NCBI RefSeq assembly: GCF_000023025.1
Contig: NC_012997.1
Span: 4,833,125-4,897,124, forward strand
Origin: Teredinibacter turnerae T7901
GTDB taxonomy: Bacteria; Pseudomonadota; Gammaproteobacteria; Pseudomonadales; Cellvibrionaceae
Direction of reading: 5' to 3'
Length of the DNA: 64,000 nt
How positions within the stretch are numbered: position 1 is the stretch's first letter; the number at the start of each line of letters is the position of its first letter. This document shows, piece by piece, positions 1 to 8,203 of this stretch. A model generated the notes under the pieces. That model was not told where the DNA came from, did not search any database, and worked only from the letters and a program-made list of their open reading frames with translations. Position numbers and translations under genes: made by a program.

Positions 1-1493
1 AGTGCCCGCAAACGGTCGTAAGCCCGTTGGCGATTTGCGCTTAACAGTAAATCGTCTGGCGTGGCCCTGAATGCCCAGCGGTAGCCTTGTTGCAGCGCCT
101 GCTGGCGGGCTTTTCTGTCGGCGCTTTTTATCCCGTTTTTCGCGGTTTGTTGCGGGCTCTGGTGCGGCACAGTTTTATGGGCAGGCACCTGCAACGACGC
201 CACTAGTGATTCCAATAGCTGTTTTACCGCCTGCTGGAGAACGCGGTCCCAAAATGGGGGCACCATCGCAACGCTCTCGCGGCCATCTGCATGCCATGTG
301 CGCCAGCCCCGCAACGGCGGCACTCTGTATTGCTGGTTGAGCACCACACTGGCGAGGGTGTGCAGATGGTCTTGCACGCGAGCGCGCGGCCACAGCTCCG
401 GTGGGTAATCGTCGGGTTCACCGGGCACCGACGGCGCGGGTGGGAGCTGGAGCTTGCTCGTGCGCGGCGCGGCAATAGCATTTGCGCCGGAACCCGGTGT
501 TTTGTTCGCCACCTGGCAGTAGGCATGCCAGAGATTGTCGATGGCCATAGCGCGGGCCAATAAGGGCGCGGCGGCCAAGCTGCGGCGATAAGACACCCCC
601 GCATCGGCCGTTAATAGTTCGTACCGGCCCCAGCCAAAACTGCGGCGCTGGCCGATGCCCACATATTGCCCCAACACCAGCAGTGGCCACCAGGGCGCCA
701 GGGCCGCGCTGTTAGGCCAGCCCGCAACACCCAGCATGCCACCCATGACATTGGCTTCGCCATCGGCATGGCGGTATTGCGCATCCACCCAGAACAGATC
801 GCAGTCGGTAAAGGCAGCCGCGGGCGGCGCGGGGCGGTGTTGAATGGCAATCGCGCGGTTGCGCAACAACTGGGCGAGCGCATCGAACAGGCGGCTCAGC
901 AGCAGCGGTACACTTAGGTCCGCCGGGGTGCGGCAATAGCGGTGCTCACCGCGGGCATTGCCGCGCTGCGATTTTGCTTTCAACAGCCGCACCGGCGACG
1001 ACCAGTGCCAGGCAAACACCGGTTGCGCTAACCAGGGCGCGGTTTCCTGCAACAACACCTCGTGGGTGTATTCACTCAGCTCGGCAACCTCGGCAATGGG
1101 TTGCCGGTTAAAGCCATCACTAAAGCCTGCCCAACGCCAATTATCGGCAAACGCGCCGCTGCACCTGGCTGCAACTGCCGCCGCAGGTAAATTGCGCAAA
1201 CGGGCCAGCAGGCGCGCTAACAGCACCTCACCACCGGCCAGTGCAACCACGGTAAATCGGTAAAAATCACCTTCGTTATAAAAGAGACGGCCGCTTTCGG
1301 GCGTATCGGCAAGCAGGAACTGATCGAACTGATCCGGGTGGTCCAGTAGATTGCGCAGGAATGCGCTCATGGCGGGCTGATGGAAAAAACTTAACTCGCA
1401 CGCGGTTACACACTGCAAGCAAACCACCACACTGCGCAACGGCAGTAAGTGCTGTAACGGCAGCAGCGAATCGCGCATGCATCTGCTCTCCAT
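1..1493 (-). CDS. cas6: Cas6-reverse transcriptase fusion (N-terminal part of a probable Cas6-RT-Cas1), cut by window edge
   Basis: Reading the minus strand from the ATG at 1493 gives about 497 codons without a stop up to the window edge. The first ~290 residues look like Cas6, the CRISPR RNA-processing RAMP endonuclease. A glycine-rich Cas6 signature (VGIGQRRSFGWGRYEL) ends that part, and an early HQP may hold the catalytic His. Next comes a block typical of the start of group II intron-like reverse transcriptases (PPLRGW, then VPPFWDRVLQQAVKQLL), and then GYRWAF at the edge. This order is known from type III CRISPR Cas6-RT-Cas1 fusions, which acquire spacers from RNA; Cas1 itself would lie outside the window. 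At the place where RT motif A normally carries an Asp (A-D-I), the sequence reads ATPDD, so RT activity is uncertain. An in-frame ATG at 1478 is an alternative start. The gene lies just after the array and points the same way as array transcription. Confidence 0.8.
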   Translation of the reverse strand, partial: MESRCMRDSLLPLQHLLPLRSVVVCLQCVTACELSFFHQPAMSAFLRNLLDHPDQFDQFLLADTPESGRLFYNEGDFYRFTVVALAGGEVLLARLLARLRNLPAAAVAARCSGAFADNWRWAGFSDGFNRQPIAEVAELSEYTHEVLLQETAPWLAQPVFAWHWSSPVRLLKAKSQRGNARGEHRYCRTPADLSVPLLLSRLFDALAQLLRNRAIAIQHRPAPPAAAFTDCDLFWVDAQYRHADGEANVMGGMLGVAGWPNSAALAPWWPLLVLGQYVGIGQRRSFGWGRYELLTADAGVSYRRSLAAAPLLARAMAIDNLWHAYCQVANKTPGSGANAIAAPRTSKLQLPPAPSVPGEPDDYPPELWPRARVQDHLHTLASVVLNQQYRVPPLRGWRTWHADGRESVAMVPPFWDRVLQQAVKQLLESLVASLQVPAHKTVPHQSPQQTAKNGIKSADRKARQQALQQGYRWAFRATPDDLLLSANRQRAYDRLRA

Positions 1494-1606
1494 GTCGAAA
1501 AATATCCTTGGGGTTTAGGGCCACAACCGCACCGGGCCACCGGCCTAAAATTACCAGCCCCACAACCGCAAGGTCAATCAATCATGGCATTCGCTGTCGG
1601 AATCGG

Positions 1607-3429
1607 GTTTTAACAGCCTTAGCGGCTAAGTCTTCAGTGACGCGGATGAACTACCAGCCAGCTGCACTCGATTAACGGTTTCAACAGCCTTAGCGGCTAG
1701 ACCTTCAGCGACGCTACGAGTATTTCAACCGATGCGTGCAAAACTGCAGTTTCAACAGCCTTAGCGGCTAAGCCTTCAGCGACGCAGTAATCATAAACAA
1801 AGCAGTGGCATTGCTGCAGGTTTCAACAGCCTTAGCGGCTAGACCTCCAGCGACGCGCCCCCACTGCGGGAAACTGGACTACACACAGCCGGGTTTCAAC
1901 AGCCTTAGCGGCTAGACCTTCAGTGGCGCGAGAGGTAAAACCGATTTTTTTCTACTTTTTGTAGTTTCAACAGCCTTAGCGGCTAGACCTCCAGCGACGC
2001 AAGAATATTCAGGATCAGCAGTTAAGCGAGCAGGTTTCAACAGCCTTAGCGGCTAAGCCTTCAGCGACGCTTTAAGCCGCACCCCGCCCGCAACAGTAAC
2101 TATTGTTTCAACAGCCTTAACGGCTAAGCCTTCAGCGACGCCCCTCGCTGGATCGCGTGCTACACCGCAAGCCGAACGTTTCAACAGCCTTAGCGGCTAG
2201 ACCTTCAGCGACGCGCTCTCAGCCTGATTAAGACTAGAGAGAAGGAGCGTTTCAACAGCCTTAGCGGCTAAGCCTTCAGCGACGCGAGCTTAGAGACGAA
2301 TATTCAGACGACGATTTCGCGTTTCAACAGCCTTAGCGGCTAAGCCTTCAGCGACGCGAAAGCGTGCTGTCAGAAATGAATGCGTTTATTTTGTTTCAAC
2401 AGCCTTAGCGGCTAAGCCTTCAGCGACGCATCTCCGGCATTTCTTGTTGTCCCGCCCGAGCGAGTTTCAACAGCCTTAGCGGCTAGACCTCCAGCGACGC
2501 CATCACTGGCTTATAACGCTTAACCGGTTTCACATGTTTCAACAGCCTTAGCGGCTAGACCTCCAGCGACGCTAGCGAGTATCAGGAGAGCCACGATAAG
2601 TTAGTGTTTCAACAGCCTTAGCGGCTAGACCTCCAGCGACGCACTGATGAGGCGAGAGAACCAGAAGATTTTGTAAGGTTTCAACAGCCTTAGCGGCTAG
2701 ACCTCCAGCGACGCCCCATAAGCCCGGAACTCGCAGCCGAAGTTAAAGAGTTTCAACAGCCTTAGCGGCTAGACCTCCAGCGACGCCACTGTAGACATCC
2801 GCCCATCTTCAGAGCGCAGCGTTTCAACAGCCTTAGCGGCTAGACCTCCAGCGACGCAGCAAGCAGCGGCGGAAGTGGTTAAGGCTAACGAGGTTTCAAC
2901 AGCCTTAGCGGCTAGACCTCCAGCGACGCAGCCATTTGATTAATATTTACTCTTTGTATATCCAGTTTCAACAGCCTTAGCGGCTAGACCTCCAGCGACG
3001 CCATGAACTTGATGTGTGTGGGCATCACGAGCGCCCAGTTTCAACAGCCTTAGCGGCTAGACCTCCAGCGACGCAGCTGTAATACCCACCGCCCCCAAAA
3101 ACGAGGACGTTTCAACAGCCTTAGCGGCTAGACCTCCAGCGACGCCGATGCCGATGAAGCCATCGCGGGGTTGGGTGTGGTTTCAACAGCCTTAGCGGCT
3201 AGACCTCCAGCGACGCCAGACCTTAAAACCGATAGCGATTTCGCTACGGCGTTTCAACAGCCTTAGCGGCTAGACCTCCAGCGACGCGGGCTCCCGTGTG
3301 GATGTGTATACAGCCGAAACCGTTTCAACAGCCTTAGCGGCTAGACCTCCAGCGACGCTTTCTAGCCATATCAAGCCCTCAACAAACAACGTGTTTCAAC
3401 AGCCTTAGCGGCTAGACCTCCAGCGACGC
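1607..3429 (-). CRISPR. CRISPR array, 26 repeats of 37 bp and 25 spacers of 33-36 bp
   Basis: On the plus strand the repeat begins GTTTCAACAGCCTTAG and ends GCGACGC. Repeats start at 1607, 1678, 1749, 1820, 1893, 1964, 2034, 2105, 2178, 2249, 2321, 2393, 2464, 2536, 2606, 2678, 2750, 2821, 2893, 2965, 3038, 3109, 3180, 3251, 3322 and 3393. On the minus strand each repeat ends GTTGAAAC, the usual 5' handle of type III/I-B crRNAs, so transcription should run right to left. The 1607 copy carries several substitutions (GTTTTAAC..., ...GTGACGC), as expected of the old, trailer end. Repeats 13 to 26 (from 2464) are identical in the variable part (AGACCTCC), while the older half mixes AAGCCTTC, AGACCTTC and AGACCTCC. 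An inner AGCC/GGCT stem is kept in all. Confidence 0.97.
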
Positions 3430-3965
3430 GCCGGGTGCTGGCGCCCTTGCGGGTAGCGGCTTGCAAGTGCAATATTCGCTAACCCCGCTTTTTCCTGATA
3501 GTCGCGTATCGAGTATACCGATAATTTGTGCCATATCCACACTAACTCTTTGATTTTTAACGGCTCGCTAACCAACTTCTTAAAAATAGCCCGCAAACCG
3601 GTGCTAACCCGTTGTTTTAACCGGGCTTTTTTTACGCTATGCACTACAAGGCCCCAAACAGCACCAGAGGTTAGCGAAAAACCGCCTGTTTTTGCTACCC
3701 GTTCTTTGTTTGCTGCTATTTGTTCGCCTTTTTTTATTGCCTGCTATTTTTACAACCTGCCTGAAGGCGCTGCAACCATTGCGAGGTGAAAACCCCAAAC
3801 ATTAAAACCTTTTGCACCGGTTTATAATAATAGCGGCTTACGCAATTTACCGGTTAACTTGTATTGTACTTTTTAGTATTAACCCCCCTGTGCCGCAGTT
3901 CGCTTCGGCCTGTTTTTTATTCGCGCTACAATTCTCGGCTATGGGCGCAGCTACGAATTTTACTA
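3430..3965 (-). promoter_or_regulatory. CRISPR leader and non-coding DNA up to the MITE
   Basis: No convincing gene lies here. The part next to the youngest repeat should be the leader. On the minus strand TATACT at 3517-3512 is a good -10 hexamer, with only a weak -35 about 17 bp upstream, so a pre-crRNA would start some 75 nt before the first repeat. The rest is AT-rich. At 3601-3632 CCCG and CGGG flank a short loop followed by a run of seven T, a possible weak plus-strand terminator. Leader function is inferred from repeat orientation and repeat decay at the other end. Confidence 0.5.
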
Positions 3966-4308
3966 GGGCCTGTTAACACTAATTCAATTCGCTCTGCTGG
4001 AGCCTGTATTTTCAGGATGAAAGGCATTTTTGGCGTTGTTTAGCGGGCTAAACGAGCGAAAAATAACGCATCAGCCTGGAAATACAGGCCCAGCCCTGCG
4101 GGTTGCGGCTAAAATCCCGCTCTCAGCGTTGTTTATCGTTCATTTGGAACAACCACTAAAACGCCGGGAGCGTTTTAGCGTGTAACCCCGTAGGGGTGAG
4201 GCATAGGGATATGCCGAATAACCTGCACTCCAAACGTCGGGGTGCCGCATCACTCGATAGCGAAATTTTAGCCGCAACAGAATGAATCGAATTAGTGTTA
4301 ACAGGCCC
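3966..4308. mobile_element. MITE-like element, 343 bp, with terminal inverted repeats and many hairpins
   Basis: The left end GGGCCTGTTAACACTAATTC recurs exactly inverted at the right end, and the similarity continues for about 25 of 26 bp. Both ends are flanked by TA (3964-3965 and 4309-4310), the target duplication typical of IS630/Tc1-mariner type transposition. There is no transposase gene inside. The interior is packed with inverted repeats: GCCTGTATTT near 4012 pairs with a copy near 4080; GTTTAGC/GCTAAAC at 4038-4053; CTAAAACGC/GCGTTTTAG at 4156-4178; ACCCC/GGGGT at 4185-4197; and GGCATA/TATGCC at 4200-4215. It is non-autonomous and would need a transposase in trans. A structured-RNA gene or regulatory cassette is an alternative reading. 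Confidence 0.75.
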
Positions 4309-4311
4309 TAA

Positions 4312-4506
4312 CACCACGGAAAATATATTTACCATTACGGGGCCATTTACTTGCAAGAATTAATTCTGGAATCAGCCAATATTCACGCAAATACTTTTTA
4401 TTCCACGGTCGCCATTGTAGTGATTGGCAGCATGGTGCTTGTGGCGGGGGTTAGGGCGAAGTTGTTGTTTGTGCTGGTTGCCGCTGCACTACCAAAACAC
4501 CTGTAG
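4312..4506 (+). pseudogene. Possible remnant of a small membrane protein beside the MITE
   Basis: One plus frame is open from just after the MITE to a TAG at 4504-4506. It reads like a membrane protein: a hydrophobic stretch (STVAIVVIGSMVLVAGV) and a second short one (LLFVLVAAALP) after a basic break. There is no ATG; TTG near 4351 is the only likely start and would give about 51 residues. A TAA just upstream shows the frame is not simply a gene split by the MITE. It could be a decayed gene end or chance. No family recognised. Confidence 0.25.
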
Positions 4507-4569
4507 TACGCCCGTATTTAGGCGGTAAAAAGCCAAATAAAATATCCCGCGCAAACCGATATTCTCCCG

Positions 4570-5103
4570 TCACATAGAGCGCCTCTTGCCACCAAACCCC
4601 ATCGACCGCATTACCCCATCCCGATAAATTAACCCGTGAACTAACGCTGCCGTCAAATGCAGCGCGATTAACCCGAGCAGGCTGTACGCCAATACGCTGT
4701 GCAGTGTGCGCAACAGTGCGTAGGTTTGTGGGTATGGCAGGGCCGCGTGGTTTGCGCCGGGAAGAGGATAGCTGCCGCACCACACCATAAATATTCCGCA
4801 CAGGGGCTGCGCAATTAACAGGGCGTAGAGTAACCAGTGCGACAAGCGCGCCGCGAGTTGTTGTGGCTTCGCAAGTGTTGCGGGTAGCGCTGGGGCGCCT
4901 AAACGCCAGCGCACCAGCAGGCGAACAATGACCAGGGCAAAAATCAGCATGCCCAGCGGTTTATGGTAGGCCACTAAAAGCGTATGCCGTTCGGACACGG
5001 AGTGGGTTAAACCGATGCCCATAAGTAGCATCGCGATAACCAGAATCGCCATCAGCCAATGCAATAATTTTTGCGACCAGTGAAAGCTGTTGGATTTATT
5101 CAT
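4570..5103 (-). CDS. Cytochrome b561 family inner-membrane haem protein
   Basis: 177 residues with four hydrophobic segments and the pattern of bacterial cytochrome b561 (CybB-like) proteins. The early His in FHWSQKLLHWLM, the His in VAYHKPLGMLI and those in LRTLHSVLAYSLLGLIALHLTAALVHG are candidate axial ligands for two b haems. Proteins of this family pass electrons between the quinone pool and periplasmic partners. The ATG overlaps the end of the catalase-related gene by 8 bp, so the two are translated together. The protein may therefore be the membrane electron donor of that haem enzyme. The partnership is inferred from the overlap and from the common pairing of these two families. Confidence 0.88.
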   Translation of the reverse strand: MNKSNSFHWSQKLLHWLMAILVIAMLLMGIGLTHSVSERHTLLVAYHKPLGMLIFALVIVRLLVRWRLGAPALPATLAKPQQLAARLSHWLLYALLIAQPLCGIFMVWCGSYPLPGANHAALPYPQTYALLRTLHSVLAYSLLGLIALHLTAALVHGLIYRDGVMRSMGFGGKRRSM

Positions 5104-6265
5104 GGTAGCTGCCCTCGCTGATGGCTGTAACCGTCACGCCGGAGTTTTGGTTGGGTGAAAATGCACTGCTGTGATTTTCTATCGTGCCCGCCGCTTGCGG
5201 GCGATGGCTTTGTTCCTGCCAGCGGCGACGTGAAGCGTTGGCATAAACCGCAGAACGGGCGCTTAGCAGCGGGTCTGCCGAGGGCGCGAATCCGGTGGGC
5301 AACACGGTGGGGTCGTAATTAATATCCCGACAGGCGCCTTCGTCTTCGGCCTGCATACTTGTTATAACCAATTGCCCGGCGTTCACCGTTTTACGTTCAG
5401 GGGGCCAGGGCTGGGTAGCATCATTTACCGGGTCTTCCGGCGCTGCAATTTGAAACTGTAAATTCCACTGTACGTTCCCCTCTGCCAGGCGGCTGGCTAA
5501 ATCCTGATACAAATGGTTTTCACCTTCCAGGCTTGCTTTTTGGGGTTCGCGCTCGGCTGTATTCGCTCTATTAGCTCTATGAATAAAAGACCAACGAACG
5601 GTTTTTATTTCCCCCTGCCTGTTGCTTAGGTTAAAACTGTTCAGGCTATTAAAACGGGTGAGCGCAAAGCTTTCCGGTTTGGGCGCTTGCGCTTTCCAGG
5701 TGAGGAAGTTTTTTGTTTCCGGGTGCGCGGCAAAAAAAGCCTGTAATTTTTGCGGATCTGGTTTACCCGTGGCTGGGTCTGGCGCTGCTGCCTGCAATTG
5801 AGCAAGAAACGCCGCAGGCGTCGCCACCGGAAATACGGGAGCAGACAACATTGCCGTGCGCCATTCTTCCCCCTCTTCGTCGCGCAATTGCAACGCCATG
5901 CTTAGCAGGGGCGCTTTGTCGTCTGCCAGATGCGGGTTGCCGCCGGGCAGTGATACGCGGCCAATCACCTGGCTGAAATGCTGGTGCTCGAGCAGTGGCG
6001 TTGCCGCCAAAAATGCGGCCTCGCCAGACCCTTCAAAATATCCCATCACACAGGCGCCTTTAGCATGATTGCGCCGGTAGCCGGTGTGCACCCCGCCATT
6101 AGTCTCCAATTGATTTACAAACTTTTGTGGTGTGGGGCGGTCTGGAGTAAAGGCACCACCTATGAGTGCAAATATCGCTAACAGGCCCAGGGCGGGCAGC
6201 GGCACACACACGAAGAACAACCAAGACCGCGACGGCTTGGGCGGTTGAGCGTTGTCTGATGACAT
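5096..6265 (-). CDS. Catalase-related peroxidase (SrpA-like), membrane-anchored or exported
   Basis: 389 residues starting with a short cytosolic stretch and one transmembrane helix (SWLFFVCVPLPALGLLAIFAL), so the haem domain should face the periplasm. The core resembles the small catalase-related family: RRNHAKGACVMGYF matches the distal His region, FALTRFNSLNSFNL a conserved inner motif, and DPLLSARSAVYANASRRR the proximal haem Tyr region. It is shorter than classic catalases (~480 residues), and members are thought to be peroxidases rather than full catalases. A GGAG motif precedes the ATG by about 5 nt. First gene of a two-gene operon with cytochrome b561, under a probable ECF promoter and divergent from the sigma factor gene. 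Likely role: peroxide or singlet-oxygen stress defence. Confidence 0.85.
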   Translation of the reverse strand: MSSDNAQPPKPSRSWLFFVCVPLPALGLLAIFALIGGAFTPDRPTPQKFVNQLETNGGVHTGYRRNHAKGACVMGYFEGSGEAAFLAATPLLEHQHFSQVIGRVSLPGGNPHLADDKAPLLSMALQLRDEEGEEWRTAMLSAPVFPVATPAAFLAQLQAAAPDPATGKPDPQKLQAFFAAHPETKNFLTWKAQAPKPESFALTRFNSLNSFNLSNRQGEIKTVRWSFIHRANRANTAEREPQKASLEGENHLYQDLASRLAEGNVQWNLQFQIAAPEDPVNDATQPWPPERKTVNAGQLVITSMQAEDEGACRDINYDPTVLPTGFAPSADPLLSARSAVYANASRRRWQEQSHRPQAAGTIENHSSAFSPNQNSGVTVTAISEGSYHE

Positions 6266-6342
6266 AAAATCTCCGTTTCTCGTTAGATCTAGTTAAATGT
6301 CACTATAAAAAGAGCAAGGGCTCGGCGAGTAATCAACGCCCG

Positions 6343-6370
6343 TAAGACGCGCCTGGCCTACAGTTATTCC
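6343..6370 (-). promoter_or_regulatory. ECF-sigma-type promoter for the catalase-related operon
   Basis: On the minus strand GGAATAA (6370-6364) is followed after 14 bp by CGTCTTA (6349-6343). Both elements mirror those on the other strand in front of the sigma factor gene. GGAAT/CGTC pairs are typical -35/-10 elements of ECF sigma factors. The predicted start lies about 80 bp upstream of the ATG at 6265. Confidence 0.6.
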
Positions 6371-6396
6371 ATAGTGAAAAAAATTTTTTTGCCGAC

Positions 6397-6425
6397 GGAA
6401 TAAACGCCCGACTGGCAACGTCTCA
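6397..6425 (+). promoter_or_regulatory. ECF-sigma-type promoter for the sigma/anti-sigma operon
   Basis: GGAATAA (6397-6403), a 15 bp spacer and CGTCTCA (6419-6425) lie about 30 bp before the sigma factor ATG at 6456. The same two elements occur on the opposite strand for the catalase-related operon, which suggests autoregulation and a shared regulon. Confidence 0.6.
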
Positions 6426-6455
6426 CGCACACAGACCCCACGAGCCCGAGAATGC

Positions 6456-7007
6456 ATGACACCCCTGACTGACGAGGCACTGAACGAACTCATACCCCGC
6501 CTGCGCCGCTTCGCCTACTCCCTTACGCGGGATTTAGACAGCGCCGACGATCTGGTCCAGGCCAGCCTTGAAAAAGCACTGAGCGCGTGGCAACAGCGGC
6601 ATGCAGAGAAAGATTTACGCGCATGGCTGTTCACTATTTTGTACCGCCAGTTCCTGGACTTTCAGCGCCGACAGAGTCGCCGCAACGCGCTTCTTGCCTT
6701 GTTCGGCGCCTCGCCTGCAAACGGCGATGAGTACGAAGAGGTAAGCCCCGGCGCAGATACTGTGTTTGAAAGCCAGCAACAGCTGGCAGCATTCAGCCAC
6801 CTGCCGCACGAGCAACGGGCGTTGCTGCTCTTGGTGGCTGTTGAAGGCCTGAGTTACGATGCCATCAGCCGTCAGCTTGGCATTCCGCTGGGTACAGTGA
6901 TGTCCCGTATTTCCCGCGCCCGCGCCGCTTTTAAGCAACTGACTCAAAACCAGCCCGCACCGGGCCATGCACGCAAACCCTCGTTACGGGTGTTGAAAAA
7001 TGACTGA
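6456..7007 (+). CDS. ECF-type RNA polymerase sigma factor
   Basis: 183 residues with the two-domain layout of extracytoplasmic-function sigma factors. Region 2 holds RRFAYSLTRDLDSADDLVQASLEKAL and AWLFTILYRQFLDFQRRQ (-10 recognition). After a linker, region 4 holds LPHEQRALLLLVAVEGLSYDAISRQLGIPLGTVMSRISRAR, a helix-turn-helix for the -35. Its end overlaps the start of the next gene by 8 bp, typical of a sigma/anti-sigma pair. The matching GGAATAA/CGTCT promoters on both sides suggest that it drives its own operon and the divergent catalase-related/cytochrome b561 operon. Confidence 0.92.
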   Translation: MTPLTDEALNELIPRLRRFAYSLTRDLDSADDLVQASLEKALSAWQQRHAEKDLRAWLFTILYRQFLDFQRRQSRRNALLALFGASPANGDEYEEVSPGADTVFESQQQLAAFSHLPHEQRALLLLVAVEGLSYDAISRQLGIPLGTVMSRISRARAAFKQLTQNQPAPGHARKPSLRVLKND

Positions 7008-7767
7008 GAATTTTCCCTCGCTCCAGGAACTGAACGCCTATCTGGACGGCGAACTCGATGATCTTCAGCAGCAAAAAGTTGAAGATTGCCTGCAGCAGTC
7101 CGCCGAGCTGCGTGCACAGTTGGACGCGCTTCGCGCACAGGACCGGGCTCTGCGCCTGGCCATGCAACCGCTTGCGCAACTGCCCCCCAACCCCGCGCTG
7201 TCACTCGGCCATATTCGCCGCAACCAGCAGCAAAAGCGCTGGCAGACGCTGGCCATGTGCGCCGGTTTTTTGCTGTGTTTTATGGTCGGTGGTGGCAGTG
7301 GGTGGTACGGTCACCAACAGCACCTGCTCGCCAGCGAGCCACCCATGGCCGATGCTATGGAAACCTACCGCTTGCTGGTACAAGGCGGTATGGCCAGCCC
7401 GGAAAACAGCGCAGCTCCGGCATTAACCCAAACCGACATCGACCACTGGTTTTCTCAGAATTACAGCCAGGTGGCGGTGCCGCCGGAACTTGCACGGTAT
7501 GGCTTGTCTGCTCAACATGTGCAGCTAATTCCCACAGTCGACGGCCCGGCGGCCTTCGTTGTTTACCGCACCGAAGCCGGGCAAAAGCTGATGTTTTTCG
7601 CACGCCCGCCCGGCCGTGGGTTGCGCAAGTTCCTCACCAGTGGCGAGCGCGAGGAACAGGGCGTGCTGGCACGTTACTGGTCGGACGAGCAGCTCAATTA
7701 TGCCCTGGTGTGTGAAAGTGATTTTTCGCAATTACCGCTGGTGCGCAATTTACCGCAAAGGCTTTAG
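7000..7767 (+). CDS. Transmembrane anti-sigma factor
   Basis: 255 residues, overlapping the sigma gene by 8 bp. The N-terminus (LQELNAYLDGELDDLQQQKVEDCL) has the helical pattern of anti-sigma domains that clamp ECF factors. The zinc-binding HxxxCxxC motif of many such proteins is not seen, so it is closer to the zinc-free RskA-like sort. A basic stretch (NQQQKRWQTL) leads into one transmembrane helix (MCAGFLLCFMVGGGSGW), placing the C-terminal ~150 residues in the periplasm as a sensor part of unknown ligand. Redox or peroxide stress would fit the divergent haem-enzyme genes. Role inferred from context and topology. Confidence 0.82.
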   Translation: MTENFPSLQELNAYLDGELDDLQQQKVEDCLQQSAELRAQLDALRAQDRALRLAMQPLAQLPPNPALSLGHIRRNQQQKRWQTLAMCAGFLLCFMVGGGSGWYGHQQHLLASEPPMADAMETYRLLVQGGMASPENSAAPALTQTDIDHWFSQNYSQVAVPPELARYGLSAQHVQLIPTVDGPAAFVVYRTEAGQKLMFFARPPGRGLRKFLTSGEREEQGVLARYWSDEQLNYALVCESDFSQLPLVRNLPQRL

Positions 7768-8203
7768 GGCCGGTTTTAGCCCGCTCAACTTATCTAATCT
7801 AATCGCCTGTCACTTAGCGCATTTCCTGCTTACCACAATTACTGCCAGCACCTTCACTGGCAGTAATATCCACAACACTAAACGCCATAAAACCCATCAA
7901 ATAACGGCCAATCAGTTTTAATTAATCGCGTTTCCTTCCATAAAATTCATCTGTAATTTTTATTTGAACTAACGACTATCCGCGTGAATAGCGGTTTACT
8001 TTTGCTCAGTTGAAATGCCAAAGGCATCTGCTAGTTTTTAAAAGCGGTATGGAATTATCACGTCTAAATGCCTTTGCAATGGCAGGTTTTACCACCGCTT
8101 AATCAACCCAACTCAACCTGAACGGCATTTTATACAGTCACGCCCACTTGGGCGGCGAGTTGGAACACGCCTTATTCCATTTATGGCTTAACGAGAAATA
8201 AAC
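7768..8203. other. Non-coding gap between the anti-sigma gene and the che operon
   Basis: 436 bp without a credible gene. It holds a strong hairpin at 7838-7867, a palindromic ATGCCAAAGGCAT near 8017, and a loose inverted repeat AAGCGGTATGG/TACCACCGCTT spanning about 8042-8100. The che promoter should lie here, but I could not name a clear sigma-70, sigma-28 or sigma-54 box. Confidence 0.6.
7838..7867. terminator. Strong hairpin after the anti-sigma gene
   Basis: ATTACTGCCAG and CTGGCAGTAAT form a perfect 11 bp stem around an 8-nt loop, 70 bp after the stop codon. There is no T-run on either side, so it may be a Rho-dependent end, an mRNA-stabilising hairpin or a protein site. Confidence 0.45.

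Noticed and set aside
71-1675. Several short open frames on both strands over the first 1.6 kb
   Set aside because: They overlap a single long minus-strand frame, open from 1493 to the edge, that carries Cas6 and RT motifs; the rest have low-complexity composition.
3601-3632. Possible plus-strand terminator in the CRISPR leader
   Set aside because: The stem is only 4-5 bp with a long loop, and no plus-strand gene ends nearby; noted in the leader entry only.
3405-3644. 79-residue minus-strand frame running into the array
   Set aside because: It reads into the first CRISPR repeat and ends in repeat-derived residues; the DNA is the leader.
4156-4356. Minus-strand frame across the MITE
   Set aside because: It translates through the element's hairpins and terminal repeat.
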